From a bacterium (GTDB lineage: Bacteria; Bacteroidota; Bacteroidia; Flavobacteriales_D; Crocinitomicaceae), in assembly GCA_024742305.1 (NCBI GenBank), contig JANSYQ010000002.1, forward strand, positions 1-64,000: DNA of 64,000 nucleotides. The letters are read 5' to 3'. A program made the translations under genes and the position numbers. This document shows, in pieces, positions 42,046 to 50,644 of this stretch (positions are counted from its first letter, which is position 1; each line of letters starts with the position of its first letter). The notes under the pieces were generated by a model. It had not been told where the DNA came from, made no database searches, and was given only the letters and a program-made list of their open reading frames with translations.

Positions 42046-43185
42046 TTACACTTTTCGCGTTAGAAAGTTCCAGTAAGTTGATTTGTTTAGCACCGACGTT
42101 TTTGCCTCGGGATACAACTCTTCAAAGGACTTTGGAATCTTCACTTTCTTTCGTGTGGCATAGCTAAATATCGATGGATCGGCTTTGTACGCCATGAGGG
42201 TTTCAGCACCTTTTTCAATGAAGTCCATTTGTTGGCGCGTATGAGTTCTCCAGAAGTATAATTCCTTGTCCATTTTATGCGTTCGAATCCACTTGACGCG
42301 CTCGGAAATCATGTAGTTCCGCCAAAGTGCATCCAAGTCATTGCGGAACTCCGGCTTATGAAAATTTTGAATCAATGCATTCCGTATTCCGTTATCCTGG
42401 AAGTAAATACAATGTGTTTTCTTTAGTTCGTAGCGGTGTCCGTTGTAAAAGGACGGCAATCGAATCAATAAAAACGCCTTTTCAAATAGGTCGATATAGC
42501 GCTCAATCGTTTCATTATCTACGCCGCAACGTTGAGCTACATCGTTGTAGGATATTGGCTCACCACATTGGAAGGCCAATATTTTGAGCATTTTCATCAA
42601 CTTATCGGCTTTGTTTACGCGATCCTTTGCTCCTAATTGTGTGTGCAACACATCGTCGATGAGATCGGTCAGATGTTTGGATGCGTTATCGAGATCGCTC
42701 AACACGTTCGGGTAATTCCCGAAAATCAGGCGTTCCTCGAGCAGTTCCACCTCATGTGTCAACCCGAAATGTTGCGCTGCTTCGCTAAAAGAAGGTGCAT
42801 ACAGTGAAAACAGCATACCTTCCATCTCCAATGCCGTACGTAACTCAGGGTCCATCATGGGTGGATAGGAGCAAGTGACGATCAAAGTTGCTTTGAGATC
42901 ACCTACAAGGGTCATTTCCAAAATTGATTGCAAATTTGGTAAGAACTGGGCCTGACGAAGAATCAGGAATGGTTCGGTATATTCCGCGAGCTGCCCCGGA
43001 TTTTCTTCCACCGATTTTCGCACGCTCTTTTGTGATAGGTCGATGATGGAAAACGATTGTGAATTCTCTTGCAGAGTACTCGCAATTAAGGTTTGCTTTC
43101 CGGCTCCTTTCGGTCCCTCAATAAGAACGAGTTTACTTTTGGAAATGGCTTCAGAAACTGCCGCATGAATGCCGCGTTGAATCAT
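42046..43185 (-). CDS. AAA ATPase with DUF4143-like C-terminus
   Basis: The 379-residue product begins with a Walker A motif in 'LVLIEGPKGAGKQTLIAS' (the usual final Lys-Ser/Thr is Lys-Gln-Thr). A hydrophobic 'EPFLILRQAQFLPNLQSIL' is at the Walker B position but shows Arg-Gln instead of the acidic pair. Residues ~190-260 are a winged-helix-like segment ('CGEPISYNDVAQRCGVDNETIERYIDLFEKAFLLIRLPSF'), and 'VKWIRTHKMDKELYFWRTHTRQQMDFIEKG' matches the DUF4143 nuclease-like end. The stop lies directly against the start of the AddB-like gene, so they are co-transcribed. The weak Walker B suggests altered ATPase activity. Confidence 0.8.
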   Translation of the reverse strand: MIQRGIHAAVSEAISKSKLVLIEGPKGAGKQTLIASTLQENSQSFSIIDLSQKSVRKSVEENPGQLAEYTEPFLILRQAQFLPNLQSILEMTLVGDLKATLIVTCSYPPMMDPELRTALEMEGMLFSLYAPSFSEAAQHFGLTHEVELLEERLIFGNYPNVLSDLDNASKHLTDLIDDVLHTQLGAKDRVNKADKLMKMLKILAFQCGEPISYNDVAQRCGVDNETIERYIDLFEKAFLLIRLPSFYNGHRYELKKTHCIYFQDNGIRNALIQNFHKPEFRNDLDALWRNYMISERVKWIRTHKMDKELYFWRTHTRQQMDFIEKGAETLMAYKADPSIFSYATRKKVKIPKSFEELYPEAKTSVLNKSTYWNFLTRKV

Positions 43186-43346
43186 AGTGCTGTTTTCTTT
43201 CGAAGATAACTTTTTTGGTTAGTTAATCGCTTTTTATTGTTGAATTTTGCGTTTTATCAGGATTGCTTGAGTATTTGAGCGCTTCGCTTTTCGACAGTTT
43301 GACTTTTCGACAAGTCAAAAAATCGAACAGTCAAAATATCTACTCC

Positions 43347-44573
43347 CTACTCCATTCTGAACGTATCAAAAAAGCGAAAGGCGCGGGGGGAGTTCATGAA
43401 TTTATTTCCTCCAAATGCTTTGAGAACAATGACGTATTCTTCTGTGAGTAAAACGCGCATCCATGACATGGAATTGTCCCAGTATTCTTGCCCCAAACCT
43501 TGAATGGCTTCACCTCCATTTGGAAGCTCAATTTTCTCGTAAGGGCTTTCTTCAGGACTTGGTAAATATTCTGCTGCTGCATCCTCCCAAGAATCGATAT
43601 CCAAACGATCGTACACCTCAATGGAGTAGGAATTTCCCTGTCCGAATTCACGGTAAATACTGCTTACATGTTGTTCATCATAAAGACCGAGTTCTTGCGG
43701 TTTGCCAGGAAAAGAAATGGTCAGTCCAAGAGAATCGACGGAGTACTCATAGGTTCGCATCGCCTTAACTGCTTTTTCAGCCAGGGTTCGATGTTCGGCA
43801 TACGTGGCTTCTATTTTTCGTACGGTGTACCCTTTTTGCCCAAGAAGACTTATGATGCCTTGATCTCCAGCTAAATGCCCGGCTCCCACTGCGCAGAAAA
43901 CAGATTTCTCCGAAAGTACTTGTTCCAATGAGTCCACCATACTGATATTTCTGTCTGTAATCAACGATTGATAATATCTTGGAACAATAGATAGTGAGGT
44001 CTTTACAAAATCATTGAGTCCGTAAATATCCCCCTCTAAATACAGTCCTATCATTTCTTCCTTCGTGGATAGAATGGCGCCAAGATTTCCTTCTTCGAAG
44101 TCGAAAGAGGAGTAATCGCTAATGTCAGGAACGACATTCATTTGAAATTCAATGGTCTCTAACGGATAGAACTCCTTCCCTGCATTGAAGCAATACTGCT
44201 GGAAATATGCATCTAAAAATTGTGGCATTCCATCCTCATCGCCATACGCAGATTTACTCGCTCGTGCATTGCTTGTGTAAGGCTTACCATCGCTATCAAA
44301 CTTTAGTTTGACGTTTCCTTTACGAGCATCGAAAGTTTCAAAAATGGAGAAGATGTCTGTTTCTAGAGAAATAACCTCCGCTTGATCCATCGCATAGTAA
44401 ACGCTGTCGGGTAATTGAAACAAGCGTTTATCATTGGAATGCATGCTGCCGAATAGATACGATTTCTTACCATTTTTTGCTTTCACCTCCCACAATAATG
44501 CATAATGTTCCTGCTGTCCAAATGAAAATCCGGAAGAAAGAAGAACGAATAAGAGGATCAAAATTGACTTCAT
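43347..44573 (-). CDS. TraB/GumN-family secreted protein
   Basis: I use ATG 44573; the track start at 44591 overlaps hutI by four bases. The 408-residue product has a signal peptide ('MKSILILLFVLLSSGFSFG') and the TraB/GumN motifs 'ALLWEVKAKNGKKSYLFGSMHSND' and 'AEVISLETDIF', then the second conserved element 'SVFCAVGAGHLAGDQGIISLLGQKGYTVRKI'. The first 'GSMH' and the 'GAGHL' are the putative metal-dependent catalytic His motifs seen in TIKI-like proteases. The C-terminal 130 residues are unrelated to the family and look like a small beta domain. A protease role is only inferred. Confidence 0.85.
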   Translation of the reverse strand: MKSILILLFVLLSSGFSFGQQEHYALLWEVKAKNGKKSYLFGSMHSNDKRLFQLPDSVYYAMDQAEVISLETDIFSIFETFDARKGNVKLKFDSDGKPYTSNARASKSAYGDEDGMPQFLDAYFQQYCFNAGKEFYPLETIEFQMNVVPDISDYSSFDFEEGNLGAILSTKEEMIGLYLEGDIYGLNDFVKTSLSIVPRYYQSLITDRNISMVDSLEQVLSEKSVFCAVGAGHLAGDQGIISLLGQKGYTVRKIEATYAEHRTLAEKAVKAMRTYEYSVDSLGLTISFPGKPQELGLYDEQHVSSIYREFGQGNSYSIEVYDRLDIDSWEDAAAEYLPSPEESPYEKIELPNGGEAIQGLGQEYWDNSMSWMRVLLTEEYVIVLKAFGGNKFMNSPRAFRFFDTFRME

Positions 44574-44587
44574 AGCACTACAACGCA

Positions 44588-45820
44588 TCAAAAAATGAGC
44601 CGCTCTATCAGCTGATCTCCAAATGCATAGGGAATATACGCCAAATTTGGGATTTCTTTGGTAAGAATCACAGGAGATTTTTTACCGAGTGAGATTGTAC
44701 CGTGTGTATCGGACAAATCCATGGCATAAGCGGCATTGATGGTAAGTGCGTTAAGCGCTTCCTCTGGGGTCATTTTCATTTTTACGCAAGCCAAGGACCA
44801 AACGAAGCTAAGGTTTCCACTTGGTGTAGACCCTGGATTGAAGTCACTTGCGAGTGCCACAGGCAGATCGTTGTCCATTAGCCTTCTAGCATCACCATAA
44901 GGAATAGAAAGGAAATGAGAACAACTTGGTAAAATAGTTGGCATGGTAGACCCTGACTTTAACGCTTCGATATCGGCATCTTCCAATTCCTCCAAATGAT
45001 CTACGGATAAGGCGCCCAACTCTACGGCTTTGGCTATTCCTCCGAGGGCAGAAAATTGATTCACGTGCACTTTGGGTTTGAGTCCAATCTTGATTCCTGC
45101 CTCTAAAATCTCCGCCATCTCATCCACAGAGAAATAGTTGCGCTCACAAAAAACGTCGATGTAATCCGCTAGATTCTCTTCGGCAATTTTCGGTAGCATT
45201 TCGTTGATGATAAGGTCGATATACCCTCGATGATCTTCTTTGAACTCTGCCGGGAAAGCATGCGCTCCCAAGAAGGTTGATTTTATGGCAATCGGACAAG
45301 CTTCCTTCAGTCTCTTGATTACGCGGAGCATTTTCAATTCGGCATCTACCGAAAGTCCGTAACCCGATTTAATTTCCAACGCTCCCGTACCGTAGGACAT
45401 CAATCGTTCTACGCGCTCTTTGGACGCGTCGAACAAATCATCTTCTGACATTTCGGCCAATCGTCGGGCAGAGTTCAATATTCCACCGCCTTTCAAGGCT
45501 ATTTCTTCGTAGGACAAACCATTGATTCGGTCCACGAATTCCTCCTCACGCGACTTGGCAAATACGGTGTGTGTATGTGAGTCGCAAAAAGCTGGAAGCA
45601 CGTACTTTCCTTCCGCGTCGATGACCTCCAAGTCGCGCCAATCGGTAATTCCGCCCCATTCCGACATAGGTCCGTACGCAATGATTTCTCCATCTTCCAA
45701 TGCTAGAAACGCATCTTCGATGATAGGCAGATTTTTCATTTCGGCACCTTTGCGAATCTTTGGTAGATTTTCTCCGCATTGCACCAGTCCTTTAATGTTT
45801 TTGATGAGTGTTTTTGCCAT
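44588..45820 (-). CDS. hutI: Imidazolonepropionase
   Basis: The 410-residue amidohydrolase hydrolyses imidazolone propionate in histidine degradation. Metal-binding 'DSHTHTVFA', 'GALEIKSGYGLSVDAELKML', 'STFLGAHAFP', 'KPKVHVNQFSALGGIAKAVELGALSVDHLEEL' and 'ALASDFNPGSTPSGNL' are all at the expected places. Length is typical. The other hut genes are not in the window; hutI is followed by the TraB/GumN gene, with which it may be co-transcribed. Confidence 0.96.
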   Translation of the reverse strand: MAKTLIKNIKGLVQCGENLPKIRKGAEMKNLPIIEDAFLALEDGEIIAYGPMSEWGGITDWRDLEVIDAEGKYVLPAFCDSHTHTVFAKSREEEFVDRINGLSYEEIALKGGGILNSARRLAEMSEDDLFDASKERVERLMSYGTGALEIKSGYGLSVDAELKMLRVIKRLKEACPIAIKSTFLGAHAFPAEFKEDHRGYIDLIINEMLPKIAEENLADYIDVFCERNYFSVDEMAEILEAGIKIGLKPKVHVNQFSALGGIAKAVELGALSVDHLEELEDADIEALKSGSTMPTILPSCSHFLSIPYGDARRLMDNDLPVALASDFNPGSTPSGNLSFVWSLACVKMKMTPEEALNALTINAAYAMDLSDTHGTISLGKKSPVILTKEIPNLAYIPYAFGDQLIERLIF

Positions 45821-45924
45821 GAGGCAATGTTAATGAAAATAGACTAAAGACAATCAGACTTTAGACAAAAGACCTCGTGCTCTCGAAGTGCAATGATAAC
45901 CCACTTGTTTTTTTATTCGTCAAT

Positions 45925-45954
45925 TTGGTCAATTAAAGAAAATAGGTATCTTTG
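45925..45954 (+). promoter_or_regulatory. Full consensus promoter of tRNA-Leu (TTG-N19-TATCTTTG)
   Basis: TTG (45925-45927), 19 bases, then TATCTTTG (45947-45954), an exact Bacteroidota match; the mature tRNA begins 25 bases later. Confidence 0.8.
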
Positions 45955-45979
45955 CGCTCGCTCTATCAGAGAAAAGTAT

Positions 45980-46061
45980 GCCTGGGTGGCGGAACTGGTA
46001 GACGCGCTGGATTCAAAATCCAGTTCCTTCGGGAGTGAGGGTTCGATTCCCTCCCCAGGTA
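45980..46061 (+). tRNA. tRNA-Leu (anticodon CAA)
   Basis: Acceptor stem GCCTGGG/CCCAGGT (first pair G-U), D-arm GCGGAACTGGTAGACGC, anticodon arm CTGGATT-CAA-AATCCAG, a long variable arm (TTCCTTCGGGA) and T-arm GAGGGTTCGATTCCCTC. The long variable arm and CAA anticodon give leucine (codon TTG). CCA is not encoded. The ORF track translates through it ('WVAELVDALDSKSSSFGSEG'), a known artefact of tRNA-Leu. Confidence 0.98.
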
Positions 46062-46117
46062 CGAAAGTCAGAGTGAGAAATGAGAGTGAGAGCGATCATT
46101 GAAACTCTGACTTTTTT
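46059..46117 (+). terminator. tRNA-Leu terminator; first copy of a 59-bp direct repeat
   Basis: AAAGTCAGAGT pairs with ACTCTGACTTT (11 bp) around ~23 bases and is followed by T. The whole 59-base segment, starting in the last bases of the tRNA, recurs at 46599-46657 exactly 540 bases downstream with one mismatch (46103/46643). Confidence 0.85.
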
Positions 46118-46190
46118 TTCGCTCTCAAACCCCAACTCACATTTTTTTAATTCAACATTTTAGGTAACTTAATTTAGAAACCTACCTACT

Positions 46191-46544
46191 ATGTTTGATT
46201 TTGAAAAACTTACTATTTACAAAAAAGCGAAACTCTTTAATTCACAAATTCGATCATTTATCGACTCCACTCCATTGGACCGTACAACGAAAGATCAACT
46301 AAGACGTGCCTCATTCAGCATTGTTTTGAATATTGCTGAGGGGTCAGGCAGATTTACTAATCCAGATCGGAGGAATTTCTTCGTGATTGCGAGAAGTTCT
46401 GCTTTTGAATGTGTTGCAATTCTTGATATCTTAAAAGATGAGCAGACCTTAGATCAAACACAATATGAAAACTTTTACACGAACGCCGAGGAAATCTCAA
46501 AAATCCTTTTCGCCTTGATAAAAAATCTTAGTGTTAAACCCTAA
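46191..46544 (+). CDS. Four-helix-bundle protein (23S IVS / bAvd-like)
   Basis: The 117-residue product matches the family of four-helix proteins found in 23S rRNA intervening sequences and as the accessory protein (Avd) of diversity-generating retroelements: 'FEKLTIYKKAKLFNSQIRSFI', 'DQLRRASFSIVLNIAEGSGRFTNPDRRNFFVIARSSAFECVAILDIL' (parts: 'SIVLNIAEGSGR', 'ARSSAFECVAILDIL'). No 23S gene, reverse transcriptase or variable repeat is near, so this is a stand-alone copy. It lies between the two 59-bp repeats right after the tRNA. Its own function is unknown. Confidence 0.9.
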   Translation: MFDFEKLTIYKKAKLFNSQIRSFIDSTPLDRTTKDQLRRASFSIVLNIAEGSGRFTNPDRRNFFVIARSSAFECVAILDILKDEQTLDQTQYENFYTNAEEISKILFALIKNLSVKP

Positions 46545-46598
46545 GTATATTCTCAATTTCCTTATGGATGTTTTGGTTCGATAATTGTTCCGCTCCGA

Positions 46599-46657
46599 GT
46601 ACGAAAGTCAGAGTGAGAAATGAGAGTGAGAGCGATCATTGACACTCTGACTTTTTT
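46599..46657 (+). repeat. Second copy of the 59-bp repeat (duplicated tRNA-Leu terminator)
   Basis: It equals 46059-46117 except for one base, and shortly upstream 'GGTTCGAT' (46575-46582) resembles the tRNA T-arm (46040-46047). It can still form the terminator hairpin. Confidence 0.8.
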
Positions 46658-46807
46658 CTTTTATACTCACTCTGAGGCTCAAACTTACTGAGGATCAAAC
46701 CAATTAAACTGAACATAACTTTGCTGAAAGCGCTAGGGGTTATCACAAACTCTCCTTTATTTCACTGTACTTTTCCGTAACTTTCATCTTTGTTCTATCT
46801 TGAACTC

Positions 46808-47761
46808 ATGAAAACACTCCTATTTTTTTGTGTTTTGTTCCTTACAAGAGCTGCTTTCGGCCAAACCGATACCATCAATCAATTGGATGGCAATGGTCTA
46901 AAACAAGGGTATTGGATTCATTATGGAGAAGAGCATCTAGATCAAGGATTTCCTCTCAATGCCATTTATTCAGAAGGCGTATATGTAAATGACAAAAAGC
47001 AAGGTTATTGGAAGAGGTATCATATCAATGGTTCCATACGGCTACTCGGACACTATGAAAATGATAAGCCCTGTGGAGATTACACCAAGTACTTCGAAGA
47101 TGGTACCATCGAGGAGGAAGGTACGTATTGCAACGATAAATATTTCGGAGAACTCAAAAGATACCACCCCAATGGAGTATTGAAGTATCGGTCGAAGTAC
47201 AGTCAAAAAGGAGTAGAAATAGATACCACTTTTTACTATTCGGAAGTTTCAACTGTCCGAAACATGATTATTCATGATTCCGTTATGGGTATCTCACAAG
47301 CGATAAGTTATAATGACTTCGGCGAAATAACTGATTTTACCGTGGAACCATATTCTTGCGAGGAAAAGCCATTTAGACTGAAGAATTTTATTGACACCAC
47401 TCAATCTGTATCTGAAGGTATCGCTGGGACCTATTATTGTATAATGACGTATTCTGGAACGCCTATTTATCAAGAGTTCATTTTAATTATTCACTCAGAC
47501 CTACATTACGAGGTGGTTTCGTATAACTATGAACAATGCTATGGGACGCTACACTCTTTTGAAGGTACAATTACGGATCAAGTAACTGAAATTGAGTTCA
47601 GTGAAAGAGGTCCTTTACCCAAGTACCTCAACAAAGAAAGTTTCGGATTTGAGAGTGTTCCCGTTACGAAATATCGAGACCACCGGGTAACATTTCGATT
47701 TAAAAAAGGAAAATTAAATCCTGATTTTCGGATTCCTAAATCGCCTACATCAGTGAGATAA
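46808..47761 (+). CDS. Secreted MORN/YwqK-type repeat protein with unique C-terminus
   Basis: I use ATG 46808 rather than the upstream TTG at 46790. The 317-residue product has a signal peptide ('MKTLLFFCVLFLTRAAFGQ'), four MORN-like repeats ('GYWKRYHINGSIRLLGHYENDKPCGDYTKYFEDGTIEEEGTY' in parts: 'GDYTKYFEDGTIEEEG') and a ~170-residue C-terminal beta domain of unknown type with 'GTYYCIMTYSGTPIYQEFILI'. It relates in its N-terminus to the larger protein at 29571. Its 3' end overlaps the convergent gene by 17 bases. Function unknown, probably surface-linked. Confidence 0.78.
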   Translation: MKTLLFFCVLFLTRAAFGQTDTINQLDGNGLKQGYWIHYGEEHLDQGFPLNAIYSEGVYVNDKKQGYWKRYHINGSIRLLGHYENDKPCGDYTKYFEDGTIEEEGTYCNDKYFGELKRYHPNGVLKYRSKYSQKGVEIDTTFYYSEVSTVRNMIIHDSVMGISQAISYNDFGEITDFTVEPYSCEEKPFRLKNFIDTTQSVSEGIAGTYYCIMTYSGTPIYQEFILIIHSDLHYEVVSYNYEQCYGTLHSFEGTITDQVTEIEFSERGPLPKYLNKESFGFESVPVTKYRDHRVTFRFKKGKLNPDFRIPKSPTSVR

Positions 47762-48908
47762 AACTTGGCAAGAAGCTTGACACGATTGGAGCAGCTACGG
47801 CAAACGCAACTTTTAAATTTTGAAGTGCACTTTGGGTCATAACCAGCTCTGTTTTCGCTTCTTTTAAATCGAGCGATGCATCCTTTTTCGCACCCTCGTA
47901 GACTTGGTCGAGTAATTCACGACTCTTGGCACGAATGTATAGATGAACGGGAATATAAATCATCGCCAATAAAAACGAGAATAATAATCCATAAGCATAG
48001 CTTACTTCGTCTGGATAAATCTCAAAACCCGGAATGTCGATCGCATCGTTTAATGATGCTCCTAATGCTGTTGAGGTGAGAACAGAAAAAACCACAAGTG
48101 CTGCCATCGTGTGCAAACATCGTTTCAATGTGGCTTCCAACTTATTCAACGCTCTTGAAGCGGCTTCTATAGATCTCTTATCATTCCCTTTCAATGTTAT
48201 CTTGTCTGCAACAACGGGGATGATAAATACCGTAGTAATAATTGGCAGTTGCAAGAAAAGCGTGATGCGTACAACGGCATCCAAAACCCAACCGCCTTCC
48301 AATATCACGCCAAATTTGTCAATAAAATCACTTGGTTTCAGGATATTCCCACCTTGACCTGAAAAGTATCCAGCCGCAGCACCAAAGAGAATAGCCAATC
48401 CCAAACATATTCCAATTATCCTCAGTCTATTTTCTAAATCGACAGTTAGCGTTCTGATTTCATAGACAAAAACTACACAGGCGCCTCCTGCAATACTCAT
48501 CATAATGATGATTAACAACGTCCAATTTAAAAAGGAAGTGTTCTGATGATATGCCGCATCATGAACATCCATAGTAAACGTACTCTTGTGTTTCTTTTTG
48601 TGCCCCGAAACGTGAGACTCAAGCACCGTAGAATCTATTTCAGATGAATCTTGCTCAGGTGTTTCTTTCTGGATATATTTCTTAACCTTGTCGGTGGAGT
48701 CCTTCGAATATTGATTCAAATACGTCACCGTCAGCGTATCATTCTTCGCATGCCCATTGTAGTTAATTACAAACTCTTCAACGTTCTTGGGAACGGGATT
48801 GCTATTATCCATGATTAATTTGAAGCCGACAGAACCTGCGGCTAGCGCAAAAACGACTATGATCAACACATGATACGACTTATAATGTAACTTGTTGACT
48901 TTTTCCAT
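47745..48908 (-). CDS. Polytopic membrane protein of unknown function
   Basis: I use ATG 48908 ('MEKVNKLHYKSYHVLII'); the track start at 48941 is 11 codons earlier. The 387-residue product has one N-terminal helix, a ~100-residue polar loop with a His/Lys-rich stretch ('HVSGHKKKHKSTFTMD'), then about four membrane helices ('TLLIIIMMSIAGGACVVFVYEI', 'IGICLGLAILFGAAAGYFSGQ', 'ITLFLQLPIITTVFIIPVVA', 'GLLFSFLLAMIYIPVHLYI') and a cytoplasmic coiled helix. No family is recognised. It is a single gene, convergent with the MORN gene. Confidence 0.65.
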   Translation of the reverse strand: MEKVNKLHYKSYHVLIIVVFALAAGSVGFKLIMDNSNPVPKNVEEFVINYNGHAKNDTLTVTYLNQYSKDSTDKVKKYIQKETPEQDSSEIDSTVLESHVSGHKKKHKSTFTMDVHDAAYHQNTSFLNWTLLIIIMMSIAGGACVVFVYEIRTLTVDLENRLRIIGICLGLAILFGAAAGYFSGQGGNILKPSDFIDKFGVILEGGWVLDAVVRITLFLQLPIITTVFIIPVVADKITLKGNDKRSIEAASRALNKLEATLKRCLHTMAALVVFSVLTSTALGASLNDAIDIPGFEIYPDEVSYAYGLLFSFLLAMIYIPVHLYIRAKSRELLDQVYEGAKKDASLDLKEAKTELVMTQSALQNLKVAFAVAAPIVSSFLPSFISLM

Positions 48909-48996
48909 GATATTACTAGTGATGTATGGATAAATGTACAAGAAAAACTTGCAAATCTGACGATTAAGTTAATGGTGAAGTATTTACCTTTATTCC

Positions 48997-49206
48997 ATGG
49001 AAGACATACTCGACATCATTGTAGGCATATTTTCAGGAAATGCCACCACCCTACGCTCCGTTCTTGTGATAGTCGCTGGAGTGCTTCTCATCATTTTCTC
49101 TCCGCTGGGAATTGTCACTTGGATTTTCGGCGCTGGTCTGATCGTTTTGGGTATTGTTTTTCTTGTCATCAGCCTCTTTATGGACTCTAACAAAAAAGAA
49201 AAATAA
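48997..49206 (+). CDS. Small two-helix membrane protein
   Basis: The 69-residue product has a short acidic start ('MEDILDIIVGIFSG') and two membrane helices ('VLVIVAGVLLIIFSPLGIVTW', 'GAGLIVLGIVFLVISLFMD') with a basic tail ('SNKKEK'). I prefer this frame to the overlapping ORFs of similar length because of the clean hydrophobic pattern and an upstream TACCTTTA box at ~48986. Function unknown. Confidence 0.65.
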   Translation: MEDILDIIVGIFSGNATTLRSVLVIVAGVLLIIFSPLGIVTWIFGAGLIVLGIVFLVISLFMDSNKKEK

Positions 49207-49235
49207 TATCACCATCGGAAGGTAAGCTACACTTT

Positions 49236-49375
49236 GGTCATCGAGCTTGTCGAGATGCCAATGTGCTAGACTTTAGTCCGTCAAAAGCACGGTAATTCAT
49301 TCAAAGGACAATTTAGTATCAGGATTACAGCGTGAGATCGAAATTCATAACGGCATCTCGACAAGCTCGATGACC
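49236..49375. repeat. Perfect 24-bp inverted repeat with a 92-base spacer
   Basis: The arm 49236-49259 (GGTCATCGAGCTTGTC...) is the exact reverse complement of 49352-49375. The core TCGAGCTTGTCGAGA is shared with 32539 and similar sites. The spacer holds no ORF. No T-tract or target duplication is seen. Confidence 0.85.
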
Positions 49376-49416
49376 GTTATCCTCTTAAAAACAATAAAAC
49401 TGTAATGTTTTATCGT

Positions 49417-49893
49417 CTACAAGCCCAACAAATGCTCCTCTACCCAAGCATGCAAGCGCAACTCCTCTTCAAAGCGCTCCAACGAGCCAATGAGCATGCT
49501 TCCAAAAGGATTCTTTGCATAACGTCCGCTCTTCAATAACTGGATAATTTCTACAAGAAACGGCTCCTGATCTTCGTGGGAAATGAGATGTGTATTCTCC
49601 TCTATATTTCCTGAAAGGGCTTGCGGGTACAATACTTGCTCCTCGTGCTTCATGTGCCATTGCATTTCCAATTGGAACTTTTGGAACAAATTGAACACCG
49701 CCGTCAAAGCTGGAGAATTGGGATACAACTTTATCAACCCTAAGAACTGCTGTTCAATCTTAGGTATATCGCGCTCCAAATAACGAACATGCGCATCCTT
49801 TAAGTAGTGAACGATCTCAACATTCGATCCCTCCAAAAGGTGAACGGGTACATCAATAAACTGAACGAGATTTTTGGATGGCGTGTAAGACAT
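49417..49893 (-). CDS. Hemerythrin-like (RIC/YtfE-type) protein
   Basis: The 158-residue product has the HHE cation-binding pattern of the di-iron domain: 'IVHYLKDAHVRYLERDIPKIEQ' with two His, 'EMQWHMKHEEQVLYPQALSG' with His and Glu, 'ISHEDQEPFLVEI' and 'LHAWVEEHLLGL'. It corresponds to the C-terminal domain of the iron-centre repair proteins (RIC/YtfE/ScdA) and lacks the N-terminal ScdA domain. A role in repairing Fe-S clusters or sensing oxygen/NO is likely but not shown. It is convergent with nothing nearby; the repeat at 49236 lies downstream. Confidence 0.85.
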   Translation of the reverse strand: MSYTPSKNLVQFIDVPVHLLEGSNVEIVHYLKDAHVRYLERDIPKIEQQFLGLIKLYPNSPALTAVFNLFQKFQLEMQWHMKHEEQVLYPQALSGNIEENTHLISHEDQEPFLVEIIQLLKSGRYAKNPFGSMLIGSLERFEEELRLHAWVEEHLLGL

Positions 49894-50000
49894 GAAATTG
49901 CAGATTTAGCGTGTTTTCTCAAAGTTAGGGCAATCCACCCTTCAAAGCAATACCGCATTTCAGGTATAATTTATCTGTATATTTCCGAAAAATCCAATTT

Positions 50001-50432
50001 ATGCTGACACGCGAAGAACAAGTCGCCTTTTGTGAAAAGTGTACCAACCGAAAGCCTTCCATGCAAGGTCTGCTCTGTAAGCTTACTGATGAAAAAGCCA
50101 CGTTTGAAGAAACCTGTCCCGATTTCGAATTGGACGAATTAGAACAATTCAACTTGGAAAAACAACGTCGTGATGCAAAGTATGGAGATGCGCCGGGAGC
50201 TGAAATCGAAGTGGGTGTCTTAAATGGTGGAATCATTGGTGGTTCACTTGCTATAATTGGCTCCATCGTATGGTTCTTCGGTGCTTGGATCTACATGGAC
50301 ATTATCTTCTTCTATCCACCGGTTTTATTGGTGATTGGAATTGTTGCCCTTGTCCGAGGCATTCAGGCTCAAAAAGAGAAAAAAAGAAAAGCGGCAAGAC
50401 AAGACAATGTTTTAGACGCCGAATTAGATTAA
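50001..50432 (+). CDS. Small membrane protein with an N-terminal Cys cluster
   Basis: The 143-residue product begins 'MLTREEQVAFCEKCTNRKPSMQGLLCKLTDEKATFEETCPDFELDE' (in part: 'FCEKCTNRKPSMQGLLCKLT'), a C-x2-C ... C ... C arrangement that could bind zinc. Two adjoining membrane helices follow ('GGIIGGSLAIIGSIVWFFGAW', 'IIFFYPPVLLVIGIVALVRG') and a basic tail. The pattern occurs in uncharacterised Bacteroidota proteins. Function unknown. It is followed by a promoter-containing region for the iron-related operon. Confidence 0.75.
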   Translation: MLTREEQVAFCEKCTNRKPSMQGLLCKLTDEKATFEETCPDFELDELEQFNLEKQRRDAKYGDAPGAEIEVGVLNGGIIGGSLAIIGSIVWFFGAWIYMDIIFFYPPVLLVIGIVALVRGIQAQKEKKRKAARQDNVLDAELD

Positions 50433-50580
50433 AACCAATACCGCGATTATGGTATTCTTCATTAAATCCTAATGAAGGTTTTGTAAACACTTTTCCGTAT
50501 ATTCGGCTCTATATAACTGTAATACTGACACTTACAAATATTTCTTATTTAGAATAATTTTAAATACCACATTTAGGGTA

Positions 50581-50611
50581 TTGTGAAAACTGCCCCTCGT
50601 TCATTTCTTTG
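50581..50611 (+). promoter_or_regulatory. Promoter of the DUF4856-imelysin-HTTM-receptor operon (TTG-N20-TTTCTTTG)
   Basis: TTG (50581-50583) and TTTCTTTG (50604-50611) with 20 bases between them, the same -7 variant as for acpP. The leader to ATG 50645 is about 30 bases. No clear Fur-type palindrome is recognised. Confidence 0.6.
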
Positions 50612-50644
50612 TACCGGATTAATTATTCGGCAAAAAACAGAAAA

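Noticed and set aside
45893-46102. 69-residue plus-strand ORF across the tRNA region
   Set aside because: It is the translation of tRNA-Leu itself ('WVAELVDALDSKSS'), a well-known artefact.
46191-46544. Part of a diversity-generating retroelement (bAvd-like protein)
   Set aside because: No reverse transcriptase, template repeat or variable-repeat target gene was seen in the window.
49236-49375. Intrinsic terminator or insertion sequence at the 24-bp inverted repeat
   Set aside because: There is no T-tract, the spacer has no transposase ORF, and no target duplication is visible, so it is listed only as a repeat.
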